Positions 22,181 through 32,475 of a stretch of 64,000 nucleotides of DNA are shown here, in pieces. The notes beneath the pieces are model-generated. The model saw only the letters and a program-made list of their open reading frames with translations, was not told the origin of the DNA and searched no databases. The stretch spans positions 222,245,353 through 222,309,352 of the forward strand of contig VDFB02373365.1 of assembly GCA_007258455.2 (NCBI GenBank), written 5' to 3'. Numbering within the stretch: position 1 is the first letter of the stretch; the number at the start of each line of letters is the position of its first letter. Source of the stretch: Sequoia sempervirens (lineage: Eukaryota > Streptophyta > Pinopsida > Cupressales > Cupressaceae). The position numbers were made by a program, and so were the translations under genes.

Positions 22181-23620
22181 AGGGCCACCCAAACTTCACC
22201 CTAAGTTCGCTAAACCCTAAACCTTGAACTCTAAAATCTAAACCCTTAACACTAAATCATTCATTTTATCCTAGGACCTTAAAATCAAATTTGGTTTCCT
22301 TAGGCAACTCCACCAAATTTTATTCCCTTAAGCCATGTCATTTTGTCGTAGGACCTTACTACAAGATCCCCTTAAGCCATCCTATTACCATAAACCCTAA
22401 ACTCTAAACTCTAAAATCTAAAATCTAAACCCTAAACCCTAAAGACATCATTTTTTCCTAGGTCCTTAATAAAATTTGGTTGCCTTGGGAAACGTCACCA
22501 AATTTTATTCACTTGAGCCATGCCATTTTGTCCTAGGACCTCACTAGACATAGATCCCCTTAAGCCATCCTATCACCCTAAATCGTAAATTGATGTCTTA
22601 AGGGGTCCTAATATGACATTTCTTAAGGGGATCAAAGAAGTTCTCAAAATTTGGTGAAGTTTCCCAAGGCAACCAAATTTAACAATAATAAGATCGTGCA
22701 AGATTATAATATGAATGAGATTTCATGATCTAGGTTGGTCAGTTGAAACAAGAGCTATCTCAATCAATTGTTCCACAAGAAAATGTTCTTCACTTCAACT
22801 TGTAAGTTCATTATATTCCAAGGGACACCAAAATTCAAATTCTAAGTTCCCATAAACCCCAAACCTTGAACTCTAAAATCTAAACCCCTAAATTACCAGC
22901 ATTTATTTTGTCCTAGGACCTTAAAATGAAATTTTGTTGCCTTAGGAAACTCCACCAAATTTTATTCCCTTAAGCCATGTAATTTTGTCGTAGGAACTTA
23001 CTACATAAATCCCCTTAAGCTATCTTGTTACCTTAAACCCTAAACTCTAAACTCTAAACCCTAAACCCTAAAACTATCATTTTTTCTTAGGCCCTTAATT
23101 CAATTTGGTTGCCTTGGGAAACTTCACCAAATTTTATTCACTCGATCCATGTCATTTTGTCCTGTGGGACCCTCACTAGACAGATCCTCTTAAACCATCC
23201 TGGACACTCGAATCGTGAAATCAATTTCTTTAAGGATCAAATAAGTTCTCAAAATTCCCAGTGGAAGTTTCCAAGGCAACCAAATCTAACAAATAATAAG
23301 ATCAAAAAGTAAGATTATAATATGAATGGTGATAAACGATTCAGGTTGATAATTTCATTTTGCTTGGTGATAGGATGGCTTAAGGGGATCTATGTATAGT
23401 AAGTTCCTAGGAAAAAATGGCATGGCTCAAGTGAATAAAACTTGGTGAAGTTGCCTCAAACCTTAATGAAATTTGGTTGCCTTGGGCATCTTCACCAAAT
23501 TTTATTCACTTAAAAGCCATGTCATTTTGTACTAGGACCTTACTACATAGATCCCCTTAAGCCATCCTATTACCCTAAAACCTAAATCCTAAACTCTAAA
23601 CCATAAACCCTATAGCATTC
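22181..23620. repeat. Complex repeat units interleaved with telomere-like (CCCTAAA) runs
   Basis: A unit with the words 'ttttgtcctaggacctt', 'tttggttgccttgggaaac', 'caccaaattttattc', 'aagccatgtcattttgtc' and 'gatccccttaagccatcct' recurs at about 22250, 22440, 22905, 23070 and 23460. Between units stand degenerate runs of CCCTAAA and CTCTAAA (22203-22245, 22390-22443, 23033-23072, 23573-23610). At 23365-23455 the unit lies inverted. The same 'cttaagggg' word reappears as arrays at 28.0 and 29.5 kb. Confidence 0.75.
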
Positions 23621-23818
23621 ATAAATTGTCCTATATTAATAGTTAATTATATTTTCATTCAAGTAACATTCCTTAGACATAAATGAGGCTTACATATTTT
23701 ATCATTTGTATTCAATTAGGCCATTTATATTGAATGGTTTAAAGGTATTTCCTAAACATGTATCTTACATTTTGAAATTACAAATCTAATGTAGGTTCAC
23801 TCATATCTTAGAGATCAC
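23621..23818. other. Upstream region of the first proline-rich ORF
   Basis: AT-rich; contains 'aatctaatgtaggttcactcatatcttagag' in part, a possible splice acceptor (gtag at about 23794) shortly before the ATG at 23819. The second ORF also has an acceptor-like 'gcag' before its ATG, so both may be downstream exons. Confidence 0.3.
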
Positions 23819-24163
23819 ATGGATCGATTCAATAATATTCGAAATCCACCTCCACGCCATCCATCACCACCACCTTCACCTACACCTCCACCCACTCCAC
23901 CTCATAACCCCCCACCTCCACCACCTAAAATCGATGGTGCTCGTTTGCAAGAACGAATAAATGCCAATGTTAGAACCATCCAAGATCAAATCAACATTAT
24001 TCAAAATGAAGAATGTGTCGCACCACCTGTGAGGATGTTTGCATCTAGGATGCAAACCCTTGTTGATGTTGCTAGGGCTATGGATGGGATCTTATATGAG
24101 CATCGACAATGGCTAGAGGAGAGGAGAACTTCCGATTCTGAAAAGGAAAACACAAAGAAATGA
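23819..24163 (+). CDS. Proline-rich / coiled-coil protein 1, cargo of the giant transposon
   Basis: An uninterrupted frame of 114 codons. Residues 9-40 are very proline-rich ('PTPPPTPPHNPPPPPP'); then a helical part with 'DGARLQERINANV', 'IQDQINIIQ' and 'FASRMQTLVDVARAMDGI'; the C-terminus is acidic and basic (about residues 98-114). It is clearly related to the reading frame at 24895-25194: same start (MD-x-F-N-x-x), same proline run, and the shared pattern ARLQ-x-RIN, QDQIN/QNQIN and PP-x-VR-x-FAS-x-MQ. I do not recognise a known family. It may be a DNA-binding accessory protein of the transposon, but nothing in the sequence proves that. Confidence 0.55.
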   Translation: MDRFNNIRNPPPRHPSPPPSPTPPPTPPHNPPPPPPKIDGARLQERINANVRTIQDQINIIQNEECVAPPVRMFASRMQTLVDVARAMDGILYEHRQWLEERRTSDSEKENTKK

Positions 24164-24223
24164 ATAGATGCAATAAAGAGCCACAATAGTTTCTAAATTA
24201 AGACAATGATCTTAAATAGTTAT

Positions 24224-24412
24224 GAATTTATGAATTTGGTGAACGATGGATATTTTGTGTGATGAATTTATAAATTTGGTTGGATGGATATTTTTAGTGA
24301 CGTGAATTTATGATTTTGGTTCTAGATGGATATTTTTAGTGATGTGAATTTATGATTTTGGTTCGAGATGGATATTTTTAGAGACATGAATTTATGAATT
24401 TGGTGGAATTTA
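24224..24412. repeat. 42-bp minisatellite
   Basis: About four and a half copies of a unit like 'gtgaatttatgattttggtt' plus 'cgagatggatatttttag'. The two central copies differ at only three or four positions; the outer ones are more diverged. Confidence 0.85.
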
Positions 24413-24894
24413 TGAACTTATAATGATGAATTTATAGTAGTATATATTTTATGACTATCTACTAGATCATGATTTCTCATGTTGGAAAATTGTAATATAT
24501 ATATATATGCATGAGACATAAATGAGCTTCTTGTGAATGTTTCAAGTTTATTGTTAGTATGTACACATGTATTAAAATTGCATATAGTTCTTAAATTTTG
24601 AAATTTGTATGTATGTACATAGTTTAGTTTAATGATGTATGCATGCAAATTATGCATCGTATTTTTTATTTTAAATGTATGTACATGTTAAATTTTGAAT
24701 TTTGTATGCACATGCTCAAGTTCAATCAATCTATATGTGTGTTTCAATTTTATATGATCTTAATATATGTATGCACATCCTATTTAAACAAATTTGCACA
24801 TGTGCATTTCAAATTTAACTATTTCTTGTAATTTTTTAAGTTTGTATGTTAATTTTGTATAATTTAATGCAGGTGCATACTTATATCTCATATC
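24413..24894. other. AT-rich spacer between the proline-rich ORFs
   Basis: Rich in the word 'tgtatgtacatg' and variants and in (TA)n (24493-24507). No coding signal. It ends in 'aatgcag' (about 24866-24872), a possible splice acceptor just before the second ORF, which would make this an intron or a 5' untranslated part. Confidence 0.4.
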
Positions 24895-25194
24895 ATGGAT
24901 GATTTTAACATTGATGATATCATCAATCCACCACCTTAGCCACAACCACATCCACCTCCCCCTCCACCTCCCCCTCCCCCTCCACCTAATATGCCACCTC
25001 CAACACCTATCGCATTTGATGAGGCTCGCTTGCAAGCACGAATAAATGATCAAGTTACATCCATACAAAATCAAATCAATGCTATGCAGAGTCAAGCATT
25101 GATTCCACCACATGTCAGACATTTTGCATCTGCGATGCAAAATGTTGTGGATTCCATTAGGACCATTGATTATGATCTAGATAGGCATCAATGA
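24895..25194 (+). pseudogene. Proline-rich / coiled-coil protein 2, paralogue of protein 1
   Basis: From ATG at 24895 one frame of 99 codons is broken by a single TAG in the proline tract (near 24937). It starts 'MDDFNIDDIINPPP', has a run of twelve prolines, then 'FDEARLQARINDQVTSIQ', 'QNQINAMQSQ', 'PPHVRHFASAMQNVVDSIRT' and ends DRHQ. About half of the aligned residues after the proline tract match the first protein. It arose by tandem duplication and has diverged a long time. If translation starts at the internal ATG (24991), 67 codons remain open. Function unknown. Confidence 0.55.
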
Positions 25195-25279
25195 GACAAA
25201 TAAAAAATGAGAAAATTTTATGCTAACAGTCTCTCTTAAAAACAAATTTTAGACTTTAAAATAACAAAATCCCACCTAG

Positions 25280-25995
25280 CCCCCTACTTTCTCGACCCCG
25301 TTACTCGACATCCCATTCCTCCCAACAAATCTAGAATATCCATGAGGTGGTGCATACATCCACAAATGAGTGCAAATTTTTGGGATCGATGGTATATGGT
25401 TTTTGATAGTCCCCCACACACTAATGGGGAGTTCCCATTGTATTTTTTGAGAAAATTGTATGTAGAGTTTGTTATGGGGAAAAAGCCCAATTATTTTGAT
25501 TTTAAATCATTTCAGGGTGTTGGTGGCGGCATGCCACAATAGAGGTTAGGGGCAAGGGTTGATCCCCAATGCCCCGTGCATGCACAACCCCTTGTTGTTG
25601 CTCCTAGTCCTCCCATTCCCGCACTTGTGCATCATTGAGTTGTGGTCTCAATATTAGGTTCCCTTTAGTACACCCCTTTCGTAGAGACCCGTGATCAACA
25701 TGCTTCCGCAATAGCTGGGTGGGAAGCATAGAGACGATGATGATGGAGGAGTTTTTATGGAGCTGGTCTGAGTACCACTCTAGGAGTGTCAAGGCCCATC
25801 CCCCATATATGTACTAGTTGTCATCAAGTATGCTATGGACCTGATCAAGCCACACCTATTTTAGGGGTGGATGTGGGACATTCTGTGGCCCAAATCTAGT
25901 CGCATCGTAGCCTGCTTCCAGAGTTTCACAGCCAGACCACCTTGAGGACACCGTGTATACCATGCATCTACACGCTCATTTTATAGTTAGAATTT
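25280..25995 (+). pseudogene. Degraded coding stretch upstream of the mini-exon gene
   Basis: An open frame at 25342-25542 gives 'NFWDRWYMVFDSPPHTNGEF' and 'FLRKLYVEFVMGKKPNYFDF'. Further on, one frame with a few stops reads 'RDDDDGGVFMELV', 'CQGPSPIYVLVVIKYAMDLI', 'GWMWDILWPKSSRIVACF' and 'HRVYHASTRSFYS' up to about 25990. The composition is unlike the AT-rich surroundings (tryptophan-, arginine- and proline-containing, GC-richer). I do not recognise the family. It may be the first large exon(s) of the gene whose mini-exons follow at 26214-27253, all on the + strand. Confidence 0.45.
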
Positions 25996-26213
25996 TGACA
26001 CCTGCCATACCAAAGAAAATTTTAAAATACATTTAACAAAATCCATTTTGGTGTACAAAATGTGACACTCAATGGCAATCACTGCTCCATGGAGTACATA
26101 CATCGGCTACCCATTCTACTCGGCAACCTATGGGTATTTGATTTCAAATTTTCAAATTATATATGAAATTATTTTTTAACTTGGAGTTTTAAATTTATAA
26201 TTGAATCACATAT

Positions 26214-27253
26214 ATGTTTGAAATATTTATGTTGGTTTCCATGGAGTCAATCCTGGCCTCAAATGCCGATCTCCACCTGGTATTAGTTTCCAGAGCACCT
26301 CCACCATCTACTGTGAGGATCGTGGGTAGGTACATTTATATTGTAAATTGTTTAACTTACATTAGTATAGTTACAATTATGAATTTTGAATTCACTATAT
26401 ATGAAATTTGCATGTACACTTGTAAATATTATAAGTGTTAAATGTCTACATGTATGTCTAGGTTGATACCACAATGAGAATGGGCATCAGAAAAACATTA
26501 GATGTTGCGGCTACTCGTGAGGCCTCTGATTTTCAGGTTGTTTAAAAAAAATTCTACACAAAATGTGCAAACTTGAATATATATATATTAACCTAATTCA
26601 AGTATACATGCTTTAATTTTGATCTTATAGGACTTTTTTAGTGCGACTTTCAGCCCTGACCCAGACATAGTTACATGGGATGGAGGACATGCAGAGCAGG
26701 CTCCAGATCAAATGGTAATTTAATTTTTATTTTATATTTAAAGTCAATTATAAATTATATATTTTGAATATAACTTTAATTTTAAATTTTAAATTGAATA
26801 TATATATATATATATATGAGCTAATACATGTTTTAAATTCTTTTTCTTTTATAGCATGAGACACATCTTGTAGTTGAGCATGTACAGACATGTCCTGGAG
26901 AAGAGGGTGCACAAACTCAGAATACAGTACAATTAAAATATGATAAATTATAAATTAAATTGAATTAAATCATTTTTAATTGTAGACTTGTACATCTAAT
27001 TTCAACTTTCTTTGTCTTGTTTATGTAGATTGATTTAGAGAATTTAGAGGTTGCTTCAGGTGCACTAGAGCATCCAGACCCATATATGATGGTAATTTAA
27101 TTTTATGATGAATTATAAATTAAATTGTCATTAAATCATTTTTCATTGTCTTACATATGATTTCATCTTTCTCTTGTACAAAGTGTTTTAGGTCATCTGC
27201 ATAGTCCGCATGGCATGAAAAGGTCTCTTGATTATAGAGAATACATGACCTAG
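26214..27253 (+). CDS. Candidate spliced cargo gene with phase-0 mini-exons
   Basis: Exon-like blocks with consensus borders: one ending near 26325 (before GTAGGT), then 26462-26536 (75 nt), 26631-26714 (84 nt), 26855-26926 (72 nt), 27029-27091 (63 nt) and a last block from 27192. Acceptors read TCTAG, TTATAG, TTATAG, TGTAG and TTTAG; donors read GTTGTT, GTAATT, GTACAA and GTAATT. The four middle blocks are all multiples of three, and each is open in the same phase. Joined, they encode an acidic stretch with 'RKTLDVAATREASDF', 'SPDPDIVTWDGGH', 'VVEHVQTCPGEEGA' and 'DLENLEVASGALEHPDP'. The introns are very AT-rich. I know no such protein; an acidic accessory or regulatory role is a guess. Confidence 0.55.
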
Positions 27254-27810
27254 AAACATGATTTTATGGGTTCTATTTGTTTATTTCATGGACTATATTT
27301 CTAGTTTCTCATGTACTCTGTTGGACTTTATATTTCATGGCTCAAGTACTTAGTTGGACTTTAGTTCATGGGTTGTACTCTGATGGAATTTATTTCATGT
27401 GCTTAATTTATTGGTTTCATGTACTTAATATGTTACATAAATTATGGACTTTATTATTGTTTGAAATTTTAATTTACACATGTACATTTATGCATTTTAT
27501 GTTCATAGTCAAGACATTAATATAGGACATTAATGTGAAATTAAATATAAATATGAAATTAATAGGACATTTTAATATTTATACTTTACAAATTTAGTGA
27601 TCTCATACATGATATACATGATATGTACATTCAATAATTAGCGATAATTAGTCAATGAACTTATTCAATTCACGTCAATCAATATTTAGTCAATAAATCA
27701 TAATTTACAAACAAAAGCAATTCGTTTATATACCAAAAAGGATAAAATTTTAAGAAATAAACAATACCATACAAGATTAGAGAATAAAAAAATTAATAAA
27801 TTCTATAAAT
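27254..27810. other. AT-rich non-coding stretch
   Basis: Follows the last candidate exon. It contains near-repeats of 'ttggactttatttcatgg' at 27280-27430. An 82-codon open stretch at 27277-27525 is hydrophobic and probably accidental. Confidence 0.45.
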
Positions 27811-28037
27811 AATAGCATCCAACACTAATTTATAAGCTGTCAAAACAAATAATGACATCCAATACTAATTTATAAGCTATAAAAAAAAATGGCATCCAAT
27901 ACTAATTTATAAGCTATCAAAACAAATAATGGCATCCAATACTAATTTATAAGCTATCAAAACAAATAATGACATTGAATACTAATCTATAAGTTGTCAA
28001 AACAATTAATAGCATCCAACACTAACTATAGGTTATC
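27811..28037. repeat. About 42-bp minisatellite
   Basis: Five to six units of 'catccaatactaatttataa' plus 'gctatcaaaacaaataatg', the central ones nearly identical. It runs straight into the CTTAAGGGG array. Confidence 0.88.
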
Positions 28038-28355
28038 TTAAGGGGATGTCTTAAGGGGTCCTAATACGACGTCTTAAGGGGATCAAAGAAGAGTATAATT
28101 GAGTATAAATATTAAGTGATATTAACAAGTATTATAAGTTTTAGGGTGAGTCATCATAACAAATGATATAATTAAGTATAATATTTAGGATATGTGCTAA
28201 TACGACACGTCTTAAGGGGTCCTAATACGACGTCTTAAGGGGATGTCTTAAGGGGTCATAATACATCTTAAGGGGTCATAATACAACGTCTTAAGCGGAT
28301 TTCTTAATGGATCTTAAGGGGATGTCTTAAGGGGTCATAATACAATGTCTTAAGG
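28037..28355. repeat. Array of CTTAAGGGG motifs
   Basis: At least eleven copies of CTTAAGGGG, or one-base variants, in two blocks (28037-28085 and 28207-28355). They alternate between 'cttaaggggatgt' and 'cttaaggggtcctaatacga' contexts, so a higher unit of about 32-48 bases exists. The motif also appears in the 22-23.6 kb repeat and at 29453-29540. Confidence 0.85.
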
Positions 28356-29150
28356 ATATAATTGATTTAAAAATAATGTATGCATGATATTTAGTGATTA
28401 TACAATCAAATATAAAGTTTCAAAGTAGGAAAACATGCACATTTAACAAACAAAATATATAGAATATCGATTTTGATACATAGAAGTACATAGAGTACAT
28501 AATTGTGTATGTACATGTATTTGTAATTTGTACAAAATGTTTAATTCTATAAGTATGTATGTACATATATGTCATCTCAAAACAATGTTTATAAAATTTG
28601 GATATGTCGTCTCAAGAACATCTCAAACTCGTTCTTACTAATGTATTAGTCTTCACACCACCGATATCAAAAGGTACAAGCAATATCAATGAAATCATCA
28701 AAACATACATATTTTAATTTATATAAAACTATCTATATGTACACAACTCAAGTACTTGCATTTAAAAGTATTCCACACATGTTTGTAGGTTGAATCTAGG
28801 CATCCTCTCCTTTTTGTTTCAAAGTATGAGATCAATGCAATGATGGCTTAAGGATTCAAAAAAGGATAATAAATCAATTTTAACTATCAATGTACAAGAA
28901 ATATCAATATGTAATCGAAACATGTATTTAAATATAATTTAACTAATAATTACATGTTTTTACCAAGTATTCCATGTTGTCTAGGTTGAATCTGCATGGA
29001 CTAGATCCTTTTTGTGATTATGCCTTAAGGATCTATAAAAGGATAATTTAAATCAATTTCAACTAATAACACACTTGAGAAATATCGAAACATGTATTTA
29101 ATCTATTTAAAAGGACAATATAAAACTAAAACTATATTTACCTGTATTTA
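28356..29150. other. AT-rich region downstream (3') of the transposase-like gene
   Basis: No gene. Two related blocks (about 28745-28935 and 28965-29105) share 'gtaggttgaatct' / 'ctaggttgaatct', 'ttaaggat' and 'aaacatgtattta', so a tandem duplication of about 200 bases is likely. This is the 3' flank of the minus-strand gene. Confidence 0.5.
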
Positions 29151-29151
29151 C

Positions 29152-31701
29152 TTATTCCATTGTACCATCTACATCCTCTCTTTTTTGCAATGCATCTATG
29201 ATTGTCTCATGCTCTTCCATAGAAATTGTTCATAGAACTTTATTTGAAGGTCTTCCATGATACCGATCTAGTTTTATATTTGTTGCCACGACCAAATGTG
29301 AATAATGTATAATCTTTTTATTTGTTTCATAATCTTCGAATGTAGGTAGACCATTCTTCCTTGTCAAGTATTTTCATAGCCAAGTGCCAACAACCACCAC
29401 CGATCCTATTGGAAAACATGAAAACCATCATCAAATAAGTTCTCAAAATTTTCTTAAGGGGATCAAAGACTTGTTCTAAAAAATTGCTTAAGGGGATCAA
29501 AAAATTGTTATCAAAATTTGCTTAAGGGGATGTCTTAAGGGGGTCACCGTACCTGTTGGATAATGATATCCATCGTCATCTTCTTGAGGTGATATTAACA
29601 ACATACACATGTCCTGCAAATAAAATTTGATTTAATAACTTGCACATATCCATATAAATAATTTAGTATTACAAAATAACTTAATAAAGTGAAATAAAAT
29701 GAAATAAATTGAATTAAAATTACCTTCTTGTACAAGATCTGAAACACGGTCATAGTATTAAGATGCAAACACTTGATCATTTTCTTCAATAGTTCTTTCA
29801 TATTGATCATGTACTTTTGCAGGTGTCAACGATTTTTGCTCCCACTGTTCAACCCATTATGTATTTTCACATGCTTCCCAATCTCCTGAGATACAAAACT
29901 GGAAAAAACATGCAAGCTCCCTTGTCCAAATAGTCTGTGTGCTTGCTGTCGAACTCCTAAATGAATGCCATTTAGTAGATCCACTGATTGTCTCACAGTC
30001 AACTCTAGGTACAATGTTCTCTTCTTCAACCAACCAAAATAATCGATGAACTGTAGAGTACTCACTCAAACCAGGTGTAGATAATCTTGTATTACACTAA
30101 TCCACAATCCCACACGCATCTTTAAATTTTACTACATCCTCAAATTTTAATTGTTCTCTAGCAAGAATTCTTTTGACACACGCACCAACTCCATCATGTT
30201 CTCCTTTACCATGCCCAACTTAAAAAAAACTCCCTATATGTTGAACATTAAGTTCCTTGTGAACCCTACTTAACCAATAGAACATTGAAGCATTCTTGAA
30301 CTGCCCCATACAATTATCTGACCATATGAGGTGTTCTTTCATCTAGATTCCTCTTTCTCTTAAATTTCTATAAAATATACTGAAACAATACTGAATAAAC
30401 TCTAACGAGTGTAACCGATTGTCACTCAAATAAAAATGATACTCCCTCAAAAATTTTCTATCATCCTCAGTGCTATCATTTGTATGTCTATAAACAGTAT
30501 GGAAAAACATAGCTACTTGCATTGAATTATAATACTGTGATTGAATTTCCTCTTGCAGAGCTAGAGTATAATTCTCTGCAAAATCAACCATTGAAAGTAT
30601 AGTACCAATTGGAAATGTGTTTCTACATGTTCCAAATTGGCCATCAAGCAATCGAGCATGTTGAGAGTGCATGACATATTTTGGTACAATTTTATTCTTA
30701 AATTCACTTATGAATGCATGCAAACTAACTTTTTCTATAACTAAATCACAACCCTTTCCTATTTTTCCATCTTTTAAAGAATAATGAACATTCTTAAATA
30801 TTTTAACATCTACTAATTGTTGTCCAAAATCATTATCAACACTTTCATGCATACAAATTCTTAAGAATGAAAGATTTCCATAGTTAATGCATTGTCCAAA
30901 AATACAAGAACTTAAATAAAACAATTTATCATTAGATCTTTCACAAAAAAAACCTGAAATAAACTCCCTTATTGCTTCAGGTGGCATATTAATACCACAC
31001 TCCTATATAATCATGTTAGTATGCAAGGTACAACGTATATATTGAAAAACATCATAAAAATAACGAAATTGAACATGCATTTTACAACAAGATATTCGTT
31101 GTTTATTAATTTTTACATACCAGGGTTTACATTTTTCAAAATACCTTTGACTTATTTTCATATTACCAGGTAACATTGAATCACCACAAAATTTTCTATA
31201 AAATTCAGTTTGTGTTGTATCTAATAGGTATTTTGGGTGAGGATCGCAAACTTTGGAACCCACTCTTAATTTTAAAACATCTCTAGCATTAGATGAAAAC
31301 CTAGTATTATCATGCCGATATTTTTCAATCAAAGATTTAATTTCAAGATTCAATTTCATATCAAACCTCGGGAGTCAACCACTGAAACTCCAACATTGGT
31401 TGATGGGATCATTTTCTATACTTTCTCTTCTTTTTGTCGCTCGTAGCAATGTTTTAGGATATATTTTTAAAACTTCACTAGTATTGCTTACCATTCTTTT
31501 ATTCAAAGTTTCTTTATAAACTATAGCAGTTGATATAGCTCTTCTTGCTGCGTTTTTATCTTTAGATCGACTATTTTTCCCAATAGATTGAATGACACTA
31601 GCAATAGTAGACATAACATGTTTTAACGATTGATCTTTTCTTTTTGGTTTAACATAAAAGCCTAACCTTTTCATTACTTTCCTCATTTTTTGCATTCTCA
31701 T
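29152..31701 (-). pseudogene. Spliced transposase-like gene of the giant transposon
   Basis: The main exon, from 31701 (or upstream) down to 29724, keeps a single frame for 659 codons with about eight nonsense codons (for example TGA at 31375, TAG at 31003 and 30343) and no frameshift. In order: basic N-terminus; a Cys/His-rich block (CDPH, 'KPWYVKINKQRISCCKMH'); 'VDFAENYTLALQEEIQSQYY'; 'LIWSDNCMGQFKNASMFYWL'; 'VGHGKGEHDGVGACVKRIL'. The D-containing motifs suggest an RNase H-fold (DDE-type) catalytic core. Two further exons follow with consensus borders: 29553-29613 ('DDDGYHYPT') and 29152-29405 ('NGLPTFEDYETNKKIIHYSH'). The phase of the first junction is off by one. I associate these motifs with uncharacterised transposon proteins of other eukaryotes, from memory only. 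Confidence 0.72.
29453..29545. repeat. CTTAAGGGG motifs inside an intron of the transposase-like gene
   Basis: Four copies of CTTAAGGGG (about 29454, 29487, 29520, 29533), the first three spaced 33 bases apart, each followed by GAT. They lie within the intron between exons 2 and 3 on the minus strand. Confidence 0.8.
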
Positions 31702-32158
31702 CAGATTACGTAAGTGGATTGACTTGAGTACAATTTTTGCGATAAAGGTACGTTTGTATTCTATTCACATATTAAATTCTTGTTCCTCAAGAGATTTGGT
31801 GACCAGGAAGATTATCAGAAAACACCACTTTCAATTTTAAAAAAAAAAATATTTTCATTAAATTCAACATCACATTCTAGATTTTTCATCTGTCTTCATC
31901 TTCATTTTTTATTTTCAACTTCGAATGGTTACATTTTCATCTTCATTTCAACGGCAAAACAATTTTTTATTTCATTTTGACAAAAGGATCATTCTCATTT
32001 TCATTTGCAACAAAATATTTTCTTTTTCATTTTTCGGCAGATTCATAAAGTTTCATCTCTCTGAATAAACATCGATGTCAACATCATTAAGTCCAACATC
32101 TTGTAAACTTCCTTACAAAATTTACCGTTCACTAACATGTGGTTGAGACAATACCTGG
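31702..32158 (-). other. Upstream or intron region of the transposase-like gene
   Basis: Pyrimidine-rich on the + strand (purine-rich on the gene strand), with repeated 'tcattttca' words at 31860-32040. A reading frame 32043-32291 on the minus strand includes 'YCLNHMLVNGKFCKEVYKML', with Cys/His residues, and could be a further 5' exon of the gene. Evidence is weak. Confidence 0.35.
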
Positions 32159-32475
32159 ATTTGTATATTGAAACATTCTCCATAGCGATGAAGAAGAGGT
32201 TTGGGGCTGTCAGACGGACGGCAGACCAGCGGTAACCGTTGATTCGCGCAATTCGGCACAACCGGACCTCCATGATGGGCAGAAAATTCATTTCGGCGGA
32301 CAGGTTGGTTAACCGCCATCATTGTTGATTCTGATATGTTCTTCGTAACGTGGCGCATGCCAGCTCTCTTTGGCGAACTGCGGCTGCTTGGGGATCATTG
32401 TGAACGCTTTAACAGCGTATTACCGGGCTTTGTCTTTGGTGCGGGTTTCGCCAGGCGCGATAGATATCCAATGGT
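32159..32475 (-). other. GC-rich island, possible 5' exon or promoter of the transposase-like gene
   Basis: About 300 bases with many CpG sites ('ggcgaactgcggctgc', 'cgccaggcgcgatag') in otherwise AT-rich DNA. On the minus strand an open frame of 78 codons (32358 down to 32122) reads 'MMAVNQPVRRNEFSAHHGGP' and 'LPLVCRPSDSPKPLLHRYGE'. After CAAATCCAG a donor-like GTATTG stands at about 32160. Another ATG frame starts 'MIPKQPQFAKESWHAPRYEE'. It may be a first exon with a CpG-rich promoter, or a fragment captured from elsewhere. Confidence 0.4.

Noticed and set aside
22203..23610. True interstitial telomere or chromosome fusion point
   Set aside because: The runs are short, degenerate and interleaved with a complex unit inside a bounded transposon.
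24784..25140. Minus-strand 118-codon frame rich in W and R
   Set aside because: It is the reverse of the proline-codon tract of the + strand ORF at 24895-25194.
27790..28355. CRISPR-like array from regularly spaced repeats
   Set aside because: Units are contiguous or nearly so, without unique spacers, in eukaryotic transposon DNA.
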